From Candidatus Brevibacterium intestinigallinarum (GTDB lineage Bacteria > Actinomycetota > Actinomycetes > Actinomycetales > Brevibacteriaceae), in assembly GCA_019117325.1 (NCBI GenBank), contig DWZY01000330.1, positions 1 to 9,903 on the forward strand: 9,903 nt of DNA, written 5' to 3'. Each line of letters begins with the position of its first letter. The stretch's first letter is position 1. The notes under the pieces are model-generated. The model was not told the DNA's origin, searched no databases, and saw only the letters and a list, made by a program, of their open reading frames with translations. This document shows, piece by piece, positions 1-5,919 of the stretch. The translations under genes and the position numbers were made by a program.

Positions 1-322
1 CACCGTGCCCGCGGGCCAGAAGCTCGACGACCGGTGGGGCGACCCCACGCACCTGCAGGTGTCCTCGACGCCGCCGGAGCTCATCACCGCAGGCGCGGGC
101 GGCGAGGACGGGCTCACCCGGTCCCTCACGCTCAACCCGGAGGTCGCCTCCGGCGTCCTCCACATCACGGTGCGCGCGGCGGCCTGCGACGGCGAGCCCG
201 GCGGCGAGATCCCGCTCCACGCGGCCTGCCACCTCTACCAGCAGGACTGGGGCATCCCCGTCGTGCTGGAGCCCGGCGGCGACTCGCACCTCCACCTGGA
301 TCTGCGCGGCACGAACGTCTGA
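1..322 (+). CDS. C-terminal part of a probable NHL-repeat/thioredoxin-family protein (5' end outside window)
   Basis: An open frame enters from the left edge (first full codon at base 2) and ends at TGA 320-322, leaving about 106 residues. An in-frame GTG at 5 has no ribosome binding site in view, and the fragment reads as the end of a longer protein. It is beta-rich, with a LEVS/TPPEL-like segment (LQVSSTPPEL), two cysteines in AACDGEPGG and HAACHLYQQ, and a QQDWGIPV motif near the end. From memory, this pattern (PAGQ..D..G.P..L.VS..PPEL, then a Cys pair and CH..QQDWG.PV) closes the actinobacterial proteins annotated as NHL domain-containing thioredoxin family, which have an N-terminal thioredoxin-like fold followed by a beta-propeller. 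Neither of those domains is visible here, so the call rests on the tail alone. It faces the next gene tail to tail with only 3 bp between the stop codons. Confidence 0.6.
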   Translation, partial: TVPAGQKLDDRWGDPTHLQVSSTPPELITAGAGGEDGLTRSLTLNPEVASGVLHITVRAAACDGEPGGEIPLHAACHLYQQDWGIPVVLEPGGDSHLHLDLRGTNV

Positions 323-325
323 GCG

Positions 326-1333
326 CTACTCCCCGCCCAGGCTCCCGCCGTCCGACTCGCCGGACAGGCTCGCCTCCAGCGGCTGGATGCGCGGCTGACC
401 GTCGACGACGGTGACGGAGGCCGTGAAGGTGAAGGGGACATCCTCGTCCAGCTCCATCTCCGCCGCCGTCACGATGTCCCTATACGTGCCAGTGATGTGC
501 GCGACGCCCTGCGCGGGAGCGGTGACGAGGCGACGGCGCTCGGACGTGAGGCGCACGTCCGGGTACTCGACCATCTCCCACTCGACGTCGCCCTGGAAAT
601 CATTCACCGAGTCCAGCCCGAACGTGCACCCCTCCGGCATGAGCGTCGTCGCGGTGACGCACTCATCGAGGTGCTCGCGGACCAGGGCCTCGACCTCGGT
701 GCCCAGCTGGGGGGTGGGCTCGGCGGCCAGGCGGACCTCGACCTCGGGCTCCGTGCCGTCGACCACCGCCTGCTGCACGTCCGAGCGGAAGTAGTCCTCC
801 GCGAACCCCGTGCTGTACTCGATGGGGAAGAGGACGGGCAGCCCGTCGCGGGGCACGGGGACGTCCGCGCTGTTGAGGTGCAGGGTCGAGGCGCCGTCGA
901 CCACGAGGTCCAGCCGCGGCAGCTCGCCGGGATCGATGAGCCACTGGGGGAACAGGCCCCACAGCCCGGGCCGGCGGACCAGGGAGAGCGACTGCGAGCG
1001 CGTCGTGCCGGCCAGGTCGTAGCGCACGTCCGCCGTGGCGCGGTTCCCGTCGACCTCCACGTGCGTGACGGTGAGGCGGGTGGGCAGCGAGGGCGCACCC
1101 CGCAGCGCGTCGTCGGTGAGCGCCCAGCCGTCCGTGATCTCGCCCAGCACCAGGCGGTCGAGAGCGGCGGCCGCATCGCCGTCCTCGAGCGCGTCGAAGT
1201 AGGCGGAGACGCTGCGGGCGGGACCGTAGGCGACGAACCCCAGCACGGGGACGGCGGCGACGGTCAGCACGATGACGAGCAGCCCGGCGATCGCCAGCCG
1301 CCGAGCGCGCTGGGCGGAGGTCTGTGCTCCCAC
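326..1333 (-). CDS. Single-span envelope protein of unknown function, last gene of the surface-protein operon
   Basis: This encodes 335 residues with a short basic N-terminus (QRARR), one membrane helix at about residues 13-35 and a large, probably extracytoplasmic C-terminal part. The external part begins with a helical segment (SVSAYFDALEDGDAAAALDRL, about 42-62) of the kind seen in NTF2/DUF4878-like proteins. Beta-rich repeats follow, including VEVDGNRATADV, VVDGASTLHL and LFPIEY (about 168-173). Two cysteines in DECVTATTLMPEGCTF (225 and 236) could form a disulfide outside the cell. Similar single-span proteins with a Cys pair of the form C..(x10)..GC followed by beta strands recur in actinobacteria, but I cannot name a family. 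GTG at 1333 is chosen because GAAGGGA lies 8 bases upstream. An upstream GTG at 1357 would overlap the previous stop as GTGA but has no well-spaced binding site. It starts 20 bp after the pseudo-ATPase gene and is probably co-transcribed with it. Function unknown. Confidence 0.8.
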   Translation of the reverse strand: MGAQTSAQRARRLAIAGLLVIVLTVAAVPVLGFVAYGPARSVSAYFDALEDGDAAAALDRLVLGEITDGWALTDDALRGAPSLPTRLTVTHVEVDGNRATADVRYDLAGTTRSQSLSLVRRPGLWGLFPQWLIDPGELPRLDLVVDGASTLHLNSADVPVPRDGLPVLFPIEYSTGFAEDYFRSDVQQAVVDGTEPEVEVRLAAEPTPQLGTEVEALVREHLDECVTATTLMPEGCTFGLDSVNDFQGDVEWEMVEYPDVRLTSERRRLVTAPAQGVAHITGTYRDIVTAAEMELDEDVPFTFTASVTVVDGQPRIQPLEASLSGESDGGSLGGE

Positions 1334-1341
1334 TGTGCCGG

Positions 1342-1348
1342 TCCCTTC
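1342..1348 (-). promoter_or_regulatory. Ribosome binding site deciding the start of the 335-aa envelope protein
   Basis: On the minus strand GAAGGGA lies 8 bases before GTG 1333. The competing GTG at 1357 has only a GAGG abutting the start codon, too close for normal initiation. This favours the shorter product, which begins MGAQTSAQRARR directly before its membrane helix. Confidence 0.6.
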
Positions 1349-1353
1349 GTCGA

Positions 1354-2559
1354 TCACACCTCGACCGACCATACGTGGATCCGCTGGGTGTCCACCTCCG
1401 CCCACAGGCGCGAGCCCATGCGGATGCGACCCAGCTGGGTCTCGAGGTCCGGTCCCAGACCCGGGTGCAGCAGAGCCCACGACGCCGAGGCCGGGGCCGG
1501 CTCGGCTGCAGGACTGGGGCTGGTCTCGGGGCTGGCCGCGACCTCGGCGGGTGCCGTCTCCGTCGTGTCCGCCTCGCCGCCCAGGGCGGGCGTGATCGCG
1601 GTCCAGGCGCGGCGGGGGGAGGCGTCGAGGACGTCGACGACCAGCGGCAGGCCGGCCTCGTTGTCGACGGGGGAGAGGCGGACCTGGAGGACGTTCCCGT
1701 CGTCGCGGATCCCGATGACGATCGTCTCGAAGACGAACTCGCCGCGGAAGGAGGGGTCGAACTCGTCGACGGACAGGGCGACGGCGTCCGTGGGGATCGC
1801 CAGGTACACCTTGCCGTCCAGGTCCGTGCGGCGGCGCACCTGCGAGTGGCCGATGCTCAGCCAGCCGCGCCGAGCCAGGCCGGACATGACGTTCGCGCGC
1901 GCCAGCGAGGCGGACAGACCGCCGCGGGGCATGCCGAGGATGGTGGTGGGATCGCCCTCCTGCGCCACCTGCTGCGCATCGAGCTCGATCGTGCGAGCGT
2001 CGAGGACGAGGGCATCGACGGGGGAGTCCGTTGAGAGGATGGCGCCCAGTGAATGCGTCTGGAGCGCGCGGGACAGCGTCGAGCGCAGGCCGGCACGCTG
2101 ATGCCCGGGAACATTGTTCAGGGGCGCGTCGAGGACGACATGCGTCGTGCCGGGTGCGTGGGCGCCCAGGAGCGAGACCGCGGCGATGCGCACGCGGGCG
2201 CGCCCGGTCGTGTCCAGGGCGGACATGCGTGTGCGCGGACCGATGTCCGCGGCGAGGCCGGCGTCGGTGAGCGCGGCCTGCTGATGGGCCGCGTCCCGGA
2301 CGCCGGTGATGGTGGCAAGCCAGCGCCCCATCCGCTCCCGCGCGCCGCGTCCGGTCGTCGCGGGCGCGGGCACCGGTGAGACCCCGGGCAGGGTCTCAAC
2401 CGCGCGCAGCACGGCGGTGACATCGTCCTCGCGTCCCATGAGGACGAGTGCGTCACCGCCGTGCAGCGGCTGGAGGCTGAGCGGCTGGCGGGAGAGCCGG
2501 ATGCCGCTCAGGTCCAGAGAGGACTCGCTGCGACTGGACGGCCCTCCGCCGCCGGTCAT
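1354..2559 (-). CDS. ABC-importer-ATPase-like protein with all ATPase motifs degenerate (pseudo-ATPase, ModC-like layout with TOBE-like end)
   Basis: This encodes 401 residues, with no signal peptide or membrane segment, so it is probably cytosolic. The order of segments follows an ABC importer ATPase of the molybdate/sulfate type. GDALVLMGREDDVTAVLRAV (about 35-54) occupies the place of GEVLALLGPNGAGKSTLLRAL. SALDTTGRARVRIA (113-126) sits where LSGGQxxRVALA is expected. VVLDAPLNNV (141-150) replaces LLLDEPLSNL. LSTDSPVDALVL (175-186) replaces VTHDPxDALxL, and VAQEGDPTTIL (198-208) matches VVQEGTPxEVL. After this come TOBE-like stretches: YLAIPTDAVALSVD (about 252-265) and, after an Ala/Pro/Glu linker (about 329-361), a final segment with RMGSRLWAEVDTQRIHVWSV. 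The P-loop Gly-Lys-Ser/Thr, Q-loop, signature Ser-Gly-Gly, catalytic Glu (Ala145) and switch His (Thr177) are all absent, so ATP hydrolysis is not expected. ATG 2559 has GGAGAA 8 bases upstream and follows the surface-protein stop by 4 bp. Homology is judged by eye from segment order. Role unknown; perhaps a scaffold or regulator. Confidence 0.75.
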   Translation of the reverse strand: MTGGGGPSSRSESSLDLSGIRLSRQPLSLQPLHGGDALVLMGREDDVTAVLRAVETLPGVSPVPAPATTGRGARERMGRWLATITGVRDAAHQQAALTDAGLAADIGPRTRMSALDTTGRARVRIAAVSLLGAHAPGTTHVVLDAPLNNVPGHQRAGLRSTLSRALQTHSLGAILSTDSPVDALVLDARTIELDAQQVAQEGDPTTILGMPRGGLSASLARANVMSGLARRGWLSIGHSQVRRRTDLDGKVYLAIPTDAVALSVDEFDPSFRGEFVFETIVIGIRDDGNVLQVRLSPVDNEAGLPLVVDVLDASPRRAWTAITPALGGEADTTETAPAEVAASPETSPSPAAEPAPASASWALLHPGLGPDLETQLGRIRMGSRLWAEVDTQRIHVWSVEV

Positions 2560-2563
2560 CGGA

Positions 2564-4084
2564 TCAGTTCTCCGCGGGGTCGGACGACGCGCCGCGACGA
2601 CGCGTGAGGACCACTGCGGCGGCACCCACGACCAGCAGGCCAGCGCCCAGCGCCACACCCGTCAGCTCGGTACCGGTGCGGGGGAGATCCGCTGCGTTCC
2701 CGGAGCGCGAGTTGTCCGAGCCGGATCCCCCGCCGTTGCTGCCGGAGTCGGAGCCCTTGTCGCCGGAGTCCGAGCCCTCGCCCGAGTCGCCGCCCTGGGC
2801 GTCGTCCTCGTCGTCATCGCGCTCGACCTCGGTGCCGTTCGTCACGACCGTGAAGGCGCCGGTGAGATCCTCGGCCCCCTCGACATCGACGGTCACGTTG
2901 TACTCGCCCAGGACGGCCTTGCCCTCGGGGTGCAGCTCGAAGACCGCGGTGCCCTCGGCGTTCACGGTCTTCTCCGCCTCGAAGCGGGAGACCTTGCCCT
3001 GGGCGTGCGTGATCGTGAGCGCGACCTTCGACTCCGGCGCGGCGTCCGTCACGGACACCGTCACGCCGCCGTCCGAGGACGAGAACGCCTCAGAGGTCAG
3101 TTCGGTCGGGTCGATCGCGAGCTGAGGATCGACGGCCTCGGCGGTGGGATCGTCCGTCGGAGTCGCGGACGGGGTCTCGGTCGCCTCGGTGGTCTCCGTT
3201 GGCGTTGCAGACGGAGTCTGGGTCGCCTCGGGGGTCTGCGAGGGCGTCGCCGACGGCGTCTGCAGCGGCTGCCGGGGCTCATCCGTCTGCGTGGGCTGCG
3301 CGGACGGAGTCTGCGTGGGCTCACCGGTCGGAGTCTGCGTGGGCTCACCGGTCGGCGTGGCCGACTCCGTGGGCGTGGGGGTGGCCGACTCGGTTGCGGT
3401 CTCCGTGGGCGTGGGAGAAGCCGACTCCGTGGCCGTCTCCGTCGGAGTGGGCGAGGCGGACTCGGTTGCGGTCTCCGTGGGTGTGGGGGTGGCCGACTCG
3501 TCGACCTTCTCCACGACCTCGAACTCGACCTTCTCCGACTCCTGCTCGGACTTCAGGTCCGTGAGGAAGAGCGTGTAGGTGCCGGTGGGGACCTTCGCGC
3601 CCTCCGATGCCGTGAAGAAGTAGCGTCCGTTGACCTCGCCGTCCTCCGTGACGGTGAGCTTGGACTTCGGCTTGTACGGGGTGCCCTCGGTGCCGACGAC
3701 CGTGACGGTCGCCTCGCCCTCAGGGGTGAAACCGGTGCCGGAGAAGCGGATGCCCTTGTTCTTGTCCGCGATGTCCGCCTGCGAGACCTGATCGGTCTCG
3801 AGGATCGCCTCGGGCGTGCCGGCCTCGGGGGCCTCGGTCGCGGACTCGGAGGCCGAAGCGGACTCGCTGGCGTCGGAGGACTCGGTCGCGCCGGCCGAGC
3901 CATCGGGGCTCTGCGGAGGCTGGACGGTCGCGGGACCGCCCGTGGGGATGTGGTCGGGCAGCTCGATCGAATCGGAGCTCTCCGACGGGGTGGAAGCAGC
4001 GGAAGCAAAAGCGGGAACGGCGATCAGGCCGGACACCGCGACGGCTACTGCGGGGGCAAGAACAAGACTCTTGGAAGTCTTCAC
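2564..4084 (-). CDS. LPXTG (LPRTG) sortase-anchored cell-wall protein with Pro/Thr/Glu repeat stalk
   Basis: This encodes 506 residues. A signal peptide (MKTSKS, hydrophobic core, cleavage likely after AFASA near residue 29) is followed by a Ser/Glu/Ala-rich stretch to about 90. A beta-type domain covers about 95-193 (IRFSGTGFTPEGEATVTVVG ... GTYTLFLTDL), resembling bacterial Ig-like modules. A Pro/Thr/Glu stalk spans about 196-317 with three repeat families. A second beta-type domain lies at about 324-416 (GVTVSVTDAAPESKVALTI ... LGEYNVTVDVEGAEDLTGAF). An acidic Asp/Glu then Gly/Ser spacer precedes the sorting signal: LPRTG (467-471), a hydrophobic helix (about 474-493) and RRR. Class A-type sortases cut between Thr and Gly and join the protein to peptidoglycan. 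GTG 4084 is chosen because GAAAGG lies 7 bases upstream and the signal peptide starts directly there; a longer frame upstream gives no signal peptide. It is the first gene of a three-gene operon. No sortase gene is in the window, and ligand or partner is unknown. Confidence 0.92.
   Translation of the reverse strand: MKTSKSLVLAPAVAVAVSGLIAVPAFASAASTPSESSDSIELPDHIPTGGPATVQPPQSPDGSAGATESSDASESASASESATEAPEAGTPEAILETDQVSQADIADKNKGIRFSGTGFTPEGEATVTVVGTEGTPYKPKSKLTVTEDGEVNGRYFFTASEGAKVPTGTYTLFLTDLKSEQESEKVEFEVVEKVDESATPTPTETATESASPTPTETATESASPTPTETATESATPTPTESATPTGEPTQTPTGEPTQTPSAQPTQTDEPRQPLQTPSATPSQTPEATQTPSATPTETTEATETPSATPTDDPTAEAVDPQLAIDPTELTSEAFSSSDGGVTVSVTDAAPESKVALTITHAQGKVSRFEAEKTVNAEGTAVFELHPEGKAVLGEYNVTVDVEGAEDLTGAFTVVTNGTEVERDDDEDDAQGGDSGEGSDSGDKGSDSGSNGGGSGSDNSRSGNAADLPRTGTELTGVALGAGLLVVGAAAVVLTRRRGASSDPAEN
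3134..3259 (-). repeat. 42-bp tandem repeat in the surface-protein stalk (3 imperfect copies)
   Basis: Three consecutive 14-residue units begin TPSATP: TPSATPSQTPEATQ, TPSATPTETTEATE and TPSATPTDDPTAEA. The DNA copies are diverged more than in the 24-bp array next to it. They form the membrane-distal-to-C-terminal end of the stalk, just before the second beta-type domain. Confidence 0.8.
3284..3355 (-). repeat. 24-bp tandem repeat in the surface-protein stalk (3 copies, 2 nearly identical)
   Basis: Three 8-residue units read PTGEPTQT, PTGEPTQT and PSAQPTQT. On the plus strand the first two copies share a 24-base unit that includes GGAGTCTGCGTGGGCTCACC at 3309 onward and again 24 bases later. 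Near identity at DNA level suggests recent duplication or slippage; the unit length keeps the frame. Confidence 0.85.
3356..3499 (-). repeat. 36-bp tandem repeat in the surface-protein stalk (4 copies)
   Basis: Four 12-residue units follow the pattern ESA(T/S)PTPTE(T/S)AT, at about residues 196-243 of the protein. The Pro/Thr periodicity suggests an extended, possibly O-glycosylated stalk that lifts the N-terminal domain away from the wall. The plus strand shows runs such as GTGGGCGTGGGGGTGG, giving some G-quadruplex potential on the template strand. Confidence 0.85.
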
Positions 4085-4091
4085 AGTGATG

Positions 4092-4097
4092 CCTTTC
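4092..4097 (-). promoter_or_regulatory. Ribosome binding site deciding the surface-protein start
   Basis: GAAAGG on the minus strand sits 7 bases before GTG 4084. It supports a start directly at the signal peptide, although the codon is GTG and the match to the anti-Shine-Dalgarno sequence is only moderate. Confidence 0.6.
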
Positions 4098-4117
4098 GGT
4101 CGGTGTGGCACACGACC
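4098..4117 (-). promoter_or_regulatory. Small hairpin abutting the surface-protein ribosome binding site
   Basis: The minus strand reads GGTCGTGTGCCACACCGACC. It can fold as GGTC plus GTG paired with CAC plus GACC, with one bulged C and a 5-base loop. The stem ends exactly where GAAAGG begins, so it could modulate ribosome access in the roughly 105-base leader. It may also be chance in GC-rich DNA. Confidence 0.3.
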
Positions 4118-4184
4118 GCGCAGTCGGCAAATCCTCCCGGCACCCTCTGGCTGAAAGGGGAAGGCACCAACGTGCGCGGGCGTA

Positions 4185-4223
4185 CTCGATGCAACTGTAT
4201 AGCATGATGGGCGCTGTATCGAG
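4185..4223. repeat. Inverted repeat CTCGAT...ATCGAG bracketing the candidate surface-operon promoter
   Basis: Perfect 6-base arms lie at 4185-4190 and 4218-4223, with centres 33 bp apart, about three helical turns. Between them lies the candidate extended -10, and CTGTAT occurs twice (4195-4200 and 4214-4219). The spacing would suit a looping or cooperative repressor, but arms this short can occur by chance. Confidence 0.25.
4196..4204 (-). promoter_or_regulatory. Candidate extended -10 promoter of the surface-protein operon
   Basis: On the minus strand TGCTATACA matches an extended -10 (TGnTATAMT-like) element in an AT-richer patch. No convincing TTGACA-like -35 lies 16-18 bases upstream. 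The implied start near 4189 would give a leader of about 105 bases before GTG 4084. Confidence 0.4.
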
Positions 4224-4232
4224 AGAGCGTGT

Positions 4233-4250
4233 GTCATTTCTGTGAATGAC
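4233..4250. promoter_or_regulatory. Inverted repeat GTCATT-N6-AATGAC in the divergent intergenic region
   Basis: Perfect 6-base arms (4233-4238 and 4245-4250) surround a 6-base spacer TCTGTG. It lies upstream of both the surface operon and dcd, where a dimeric regulator could control either. It is one of the few AT-richer palindromes in the region. No known regulator consensus is recognised in it. Confidence 0.35.
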
Positions 4251-4273
4251 CGGGGTGGACGACCGGGTGCACG
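4249..4273 (+). repeat. Imperfect direct repeat ACCGGG(G)TGNACG upstream of dcd
   Basis: ACCGGGGTGGACG is followed immediately by ACCGGGTGCACG, two near-identical 12-13-base units. They cover the -35 region expected for the candidate dcd promoter and may be a tandem binding site or chance. Confidence 0.25.
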
Positions 4274-4291
4274 CGGGCAGGTTCCGCGCGG

Positions 4292-4297
4292 TACTGT
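4292..4297 (+). promoter_or_regulatory. Candidate -10 element for a leaderless dcd transcript
   Basis: TACTGT fits the actinobacterial TAnnnT -10 pattern and ends 6 bases before GTG 4304. Transcription would then start at or next to the first base of the start codon. There is no spaced Shine-Dalgarno sequence (GGCGGG abuts the GTG), which agrees with leaderless translation. The -35 region is poor. Confidence 0.45.
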
Positions 4298-4303
4298 GGC
4301 GGG

Positions 4304-4903
4304 GTGAGCCTCCTCTCAGATCGTGACATCCGGGCAGAGATCGCTGCGGGCCGCGTGTCGCTCGACCCCTTCGATCCCGAGCTCGTGCAGCCCGCCAGCG
4401 TCGACGTGTGCCTCGACCGCAGCTTCCGCCTGTTCGACAACCACAAGTACTCGGTCATCGATCCGGCGACCGATCAGCCCGAGCTGACGCGTCTCATCGA
4501 GGTGGACCACGGAGAGCCGTTCGTGCTCCACCCGGGCGAGTTCGTGCTGGCGGCGACGCTGGAGCTCGTCACCCTCCCCGACGATGTCGCGGCGCGCCTC
4601 GAGGGCAAGTCCTCGCTGGGCCGGCTGGGTCTGCTCACCCACTCGACGGCGGGCTTCATCGATCCGGGCTTCACCGGTCATGTGACTCTCGAGCTGTCGA
4701 ATGTCGCGACCCTGCCCATCACGCTGTGGCCCGGCATGAAGATCGGCCAGCTGTGCTTCTTCCGGATGTCCTCGGCCTCGGCGTCGCCGTACGGGTCCGT
4801 CGGCAACCTCAACCGGTACCAGGGGCAGCGGGGGCCCACCGCCTCGCGCGCCCACCGCGACTTCTACCTCTCGGCCGAGTTCCGACCGGCCGCGACGGAG
4901 TGA
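4304..4903 (+). CDS. dcd: dCTP deaminase, probably the bifunctional dUMP-forming type
   Basis: This encodes 199 residues of a cytosolic, normally trimeric enzyme of pyrimidine deoxynucleotide supply. Family features are clear along the whole length: LLSDRDIRAEIAAGR at the start, LVQPASVDVCLDR, EFVLAATLE, then GKSSLGRLGLLTHSTAGFID, TLELSN and MKIGQL, and YQGQRGPTASR near the end. By position, Lys102, Ser103, Arg107 and the catalytic Glu130 correspond to Arg110, Ser111, Arg115 and Glu138 of the E. coli enzyme. The THSTAGFIDPGF segment matches the mycobacterial enzyme, which converts dCTP straight to dUMP (EC 3.5.4.30), rather than E. coli's VHVTAHRIDPGW, so dUTP release is probably avoided. GTG 4304 is the family start and the transcript may be leaderless. 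The C-terminus extends a little past the usual end (FYLSAEFRPAATE). An unknown gene follows after 5 bp. Confidence 0.97.
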   Translation: MSLLSDRDIRAEIAAGRVSLDPFDPELVQPASVDVCLDRSFRLFDNHKYSVIDPATDQPELTRLIEVDHGEPFVLHPGEFVLAATLELVTLPDDVAARLEGKSSLGRLGLLTHSTAGFIDPGFTGHVTLELSNVATLPITLWPGMKIGQLCFFRMSSASASPYGSVGNLNRYQGQRGPTASRAHRDFYLSAEFRPAATE

Positions 4904-4908
4904 GCACG

Positions 4909-5889
4909 ATGTCCGCCGGACATTCGGGACCCGGGCCTGCCAGAGGCTCCGGACGCGATCCCCGGCTGGCGGCGTTCGCGGATTCGCACCTGCTCCTGCT
5001 GGACCCGGACCTCGAGCCCACGGACGTCGTCGGCCTGCTGAGGAACCTCCGCCCCCGACTGTCCGCGGGTGATCCGCTGCCCGGAGAGGGCGGGGCGCGC
5101 GCGTACCGCCTGTCCCGGCACTCGCAGCTGTCCGGCCCATTCCCGGTCGACGCGCCGATGGCGCGAAACCTGTCGCTGCCGGCGGATGCGAGTGCGGTCT
5201 ACGCGCTGTCCTGTCCGCGCGACCGCGAGCCGGTCCCACCGCCGGAGTGGCTGCCGGACGTCGACGGCCTGGCCGCGGCCTTCCCGCAGGGTCTGCCCTG
5301 CCGCGAGGAGGGGCGCGTGCTCGATGAAGTCATCGCTGTCGCCCGCCGTCTGCGCCTGGCCGTGCGCCTGGCGGACGAGCCCGGGATGGGTGTGCGCATC
5401 CTCCACCCCGACCCGGATCTGACGCCCAACCTGTTCATCTACTCGTCCAACTGGCTGCCGCCGGACCTGCTGCTGGCCCACGTGGCGCGCGTCGCACCGC
5501 AGGCCCGGCACCCCCGTCCGCCCAAGGGTCAGCGGGGAGAGGCCCACCCGGAGCCCGCCGAGCTGGACGCGTACGCCGTCGAGGTCCCCCTCGAGGAGGA
5601 CCTGGGGCCCCGCGCGGGCTTCCTCGAGATCCAGGTCCACGAGGACGAGCACCTCCCGCCGTCGCTGGTCGAGCACCTGCCCACCCCGCAGATCGTCTAC
5701 ACCCTGCGGTGGGTGGACACGGACAACGTGGGCCGGTTCCCCGACATCGACGACGAGCTGCGGGCGATCCGTGCGCACGCGATCCGCACCCTCGAGACGT
5801 GCGCCGCGGCGATCATGACCGCGGCGGGCGGCGCCGCGGTCGACGAGGCTGGCTTCTTCGTCTCCGTCCAGCAGCTGCGGGACGACTGA
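4909..5889 (+). CDS. Conserved-looking cytosolic protein of unknown family, closely coupled to dcd
   Basis: This encodes 326 residues, not recognised. There is no signal peptide or membrane helix. The protein is Pro-, Asp- and Glu-rich, with well-ordered segments: LLLLDPDLEPTDVVGLLRNL (28-47), a short basic patch around RAYRLSRHSQLSG (64-76), REEGRVLDEVIAVARRLRLAVRL (132-154), LFIYSSNWLPPDLLLAHVARVAP (175-197) and a beta-rich C-terminal half containing GFLEIQVHEDEHLPPSL, PQIVYTLRWVDTDN and a long helix (about 280-305). ATG 4909 is chosen because GGAG lies 8 bases upstream, inside the end of dcd; an alternative GTG at 4900 overlaps the dcd stop as GTGA. With a gap of only 5 bp it probably shares the dcd transcript, but no sequence feature links it to nucleotide metabolism. 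GC-rich codon use is like its neighbours. Confidence 0.85.
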   Translation: MSAGHSGPGPARGSGRDPRLAAFADSHLLLLDPDLEPTDVVGLLRNLRPRLSAGDPLPGEGGARAYRLSRHSQLSGPFPVDAPMARNLSLPADASAVYALSCPRDREPVPPPEWLPDVDGLAAAFPQGLPCREEGRVLDEVIAVARRLRLAVRLADEPGMGVRILHPDPDLTPNLFIYSSNWLPPDLLLAHVARVAPQARHPRPPKGQRGEAHPEPAELDAYAVEVPLEEDLGPRAGFLEIQVHEDEHLPPSLVEHLPTPQIVYTLRWVDTDNVGRFPDIDDELRAIRAHAIRTLETCAAAIMTAAGGAAVDEAGFFVSVQQLRDD

Positions 5890-5919
5890 GTCGCTGCGGG
5901 AGCACGGAGGCACTGCGCG

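Noticed and set aside
497..2101. 534-codon plus-strand open frame opposite the envelope and pseudo-ATPase genes
   Set aside because: It is an Arg/Gly/Ala-rich shadow with no binding site or family motif; the minus-strand frames have coherent domain structure.
1354..2559. Functional molybdate transporter ATPase (modC)
   Set aside because: The P-loop, signature, catalytic Glu and switch His are all missing, and no permease or binding-protein gene is adjacent.
3134..3499. CRISPR-like array
   Set aside because: The repeats are contiguous, in frame and encode a Pro/Thr/Glu stalk; there are no unique spacers.
2306..4207. 633-codon plus-strand open frame opposite the surface protein and pseudo-ATPase genes
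   Set aside because: Its product is low-complexity Arg/Gly/Leu-rich and arises from codon bias of the minus-strand genes, which have a signal peptide, sorting signal and ribosome binding sites.
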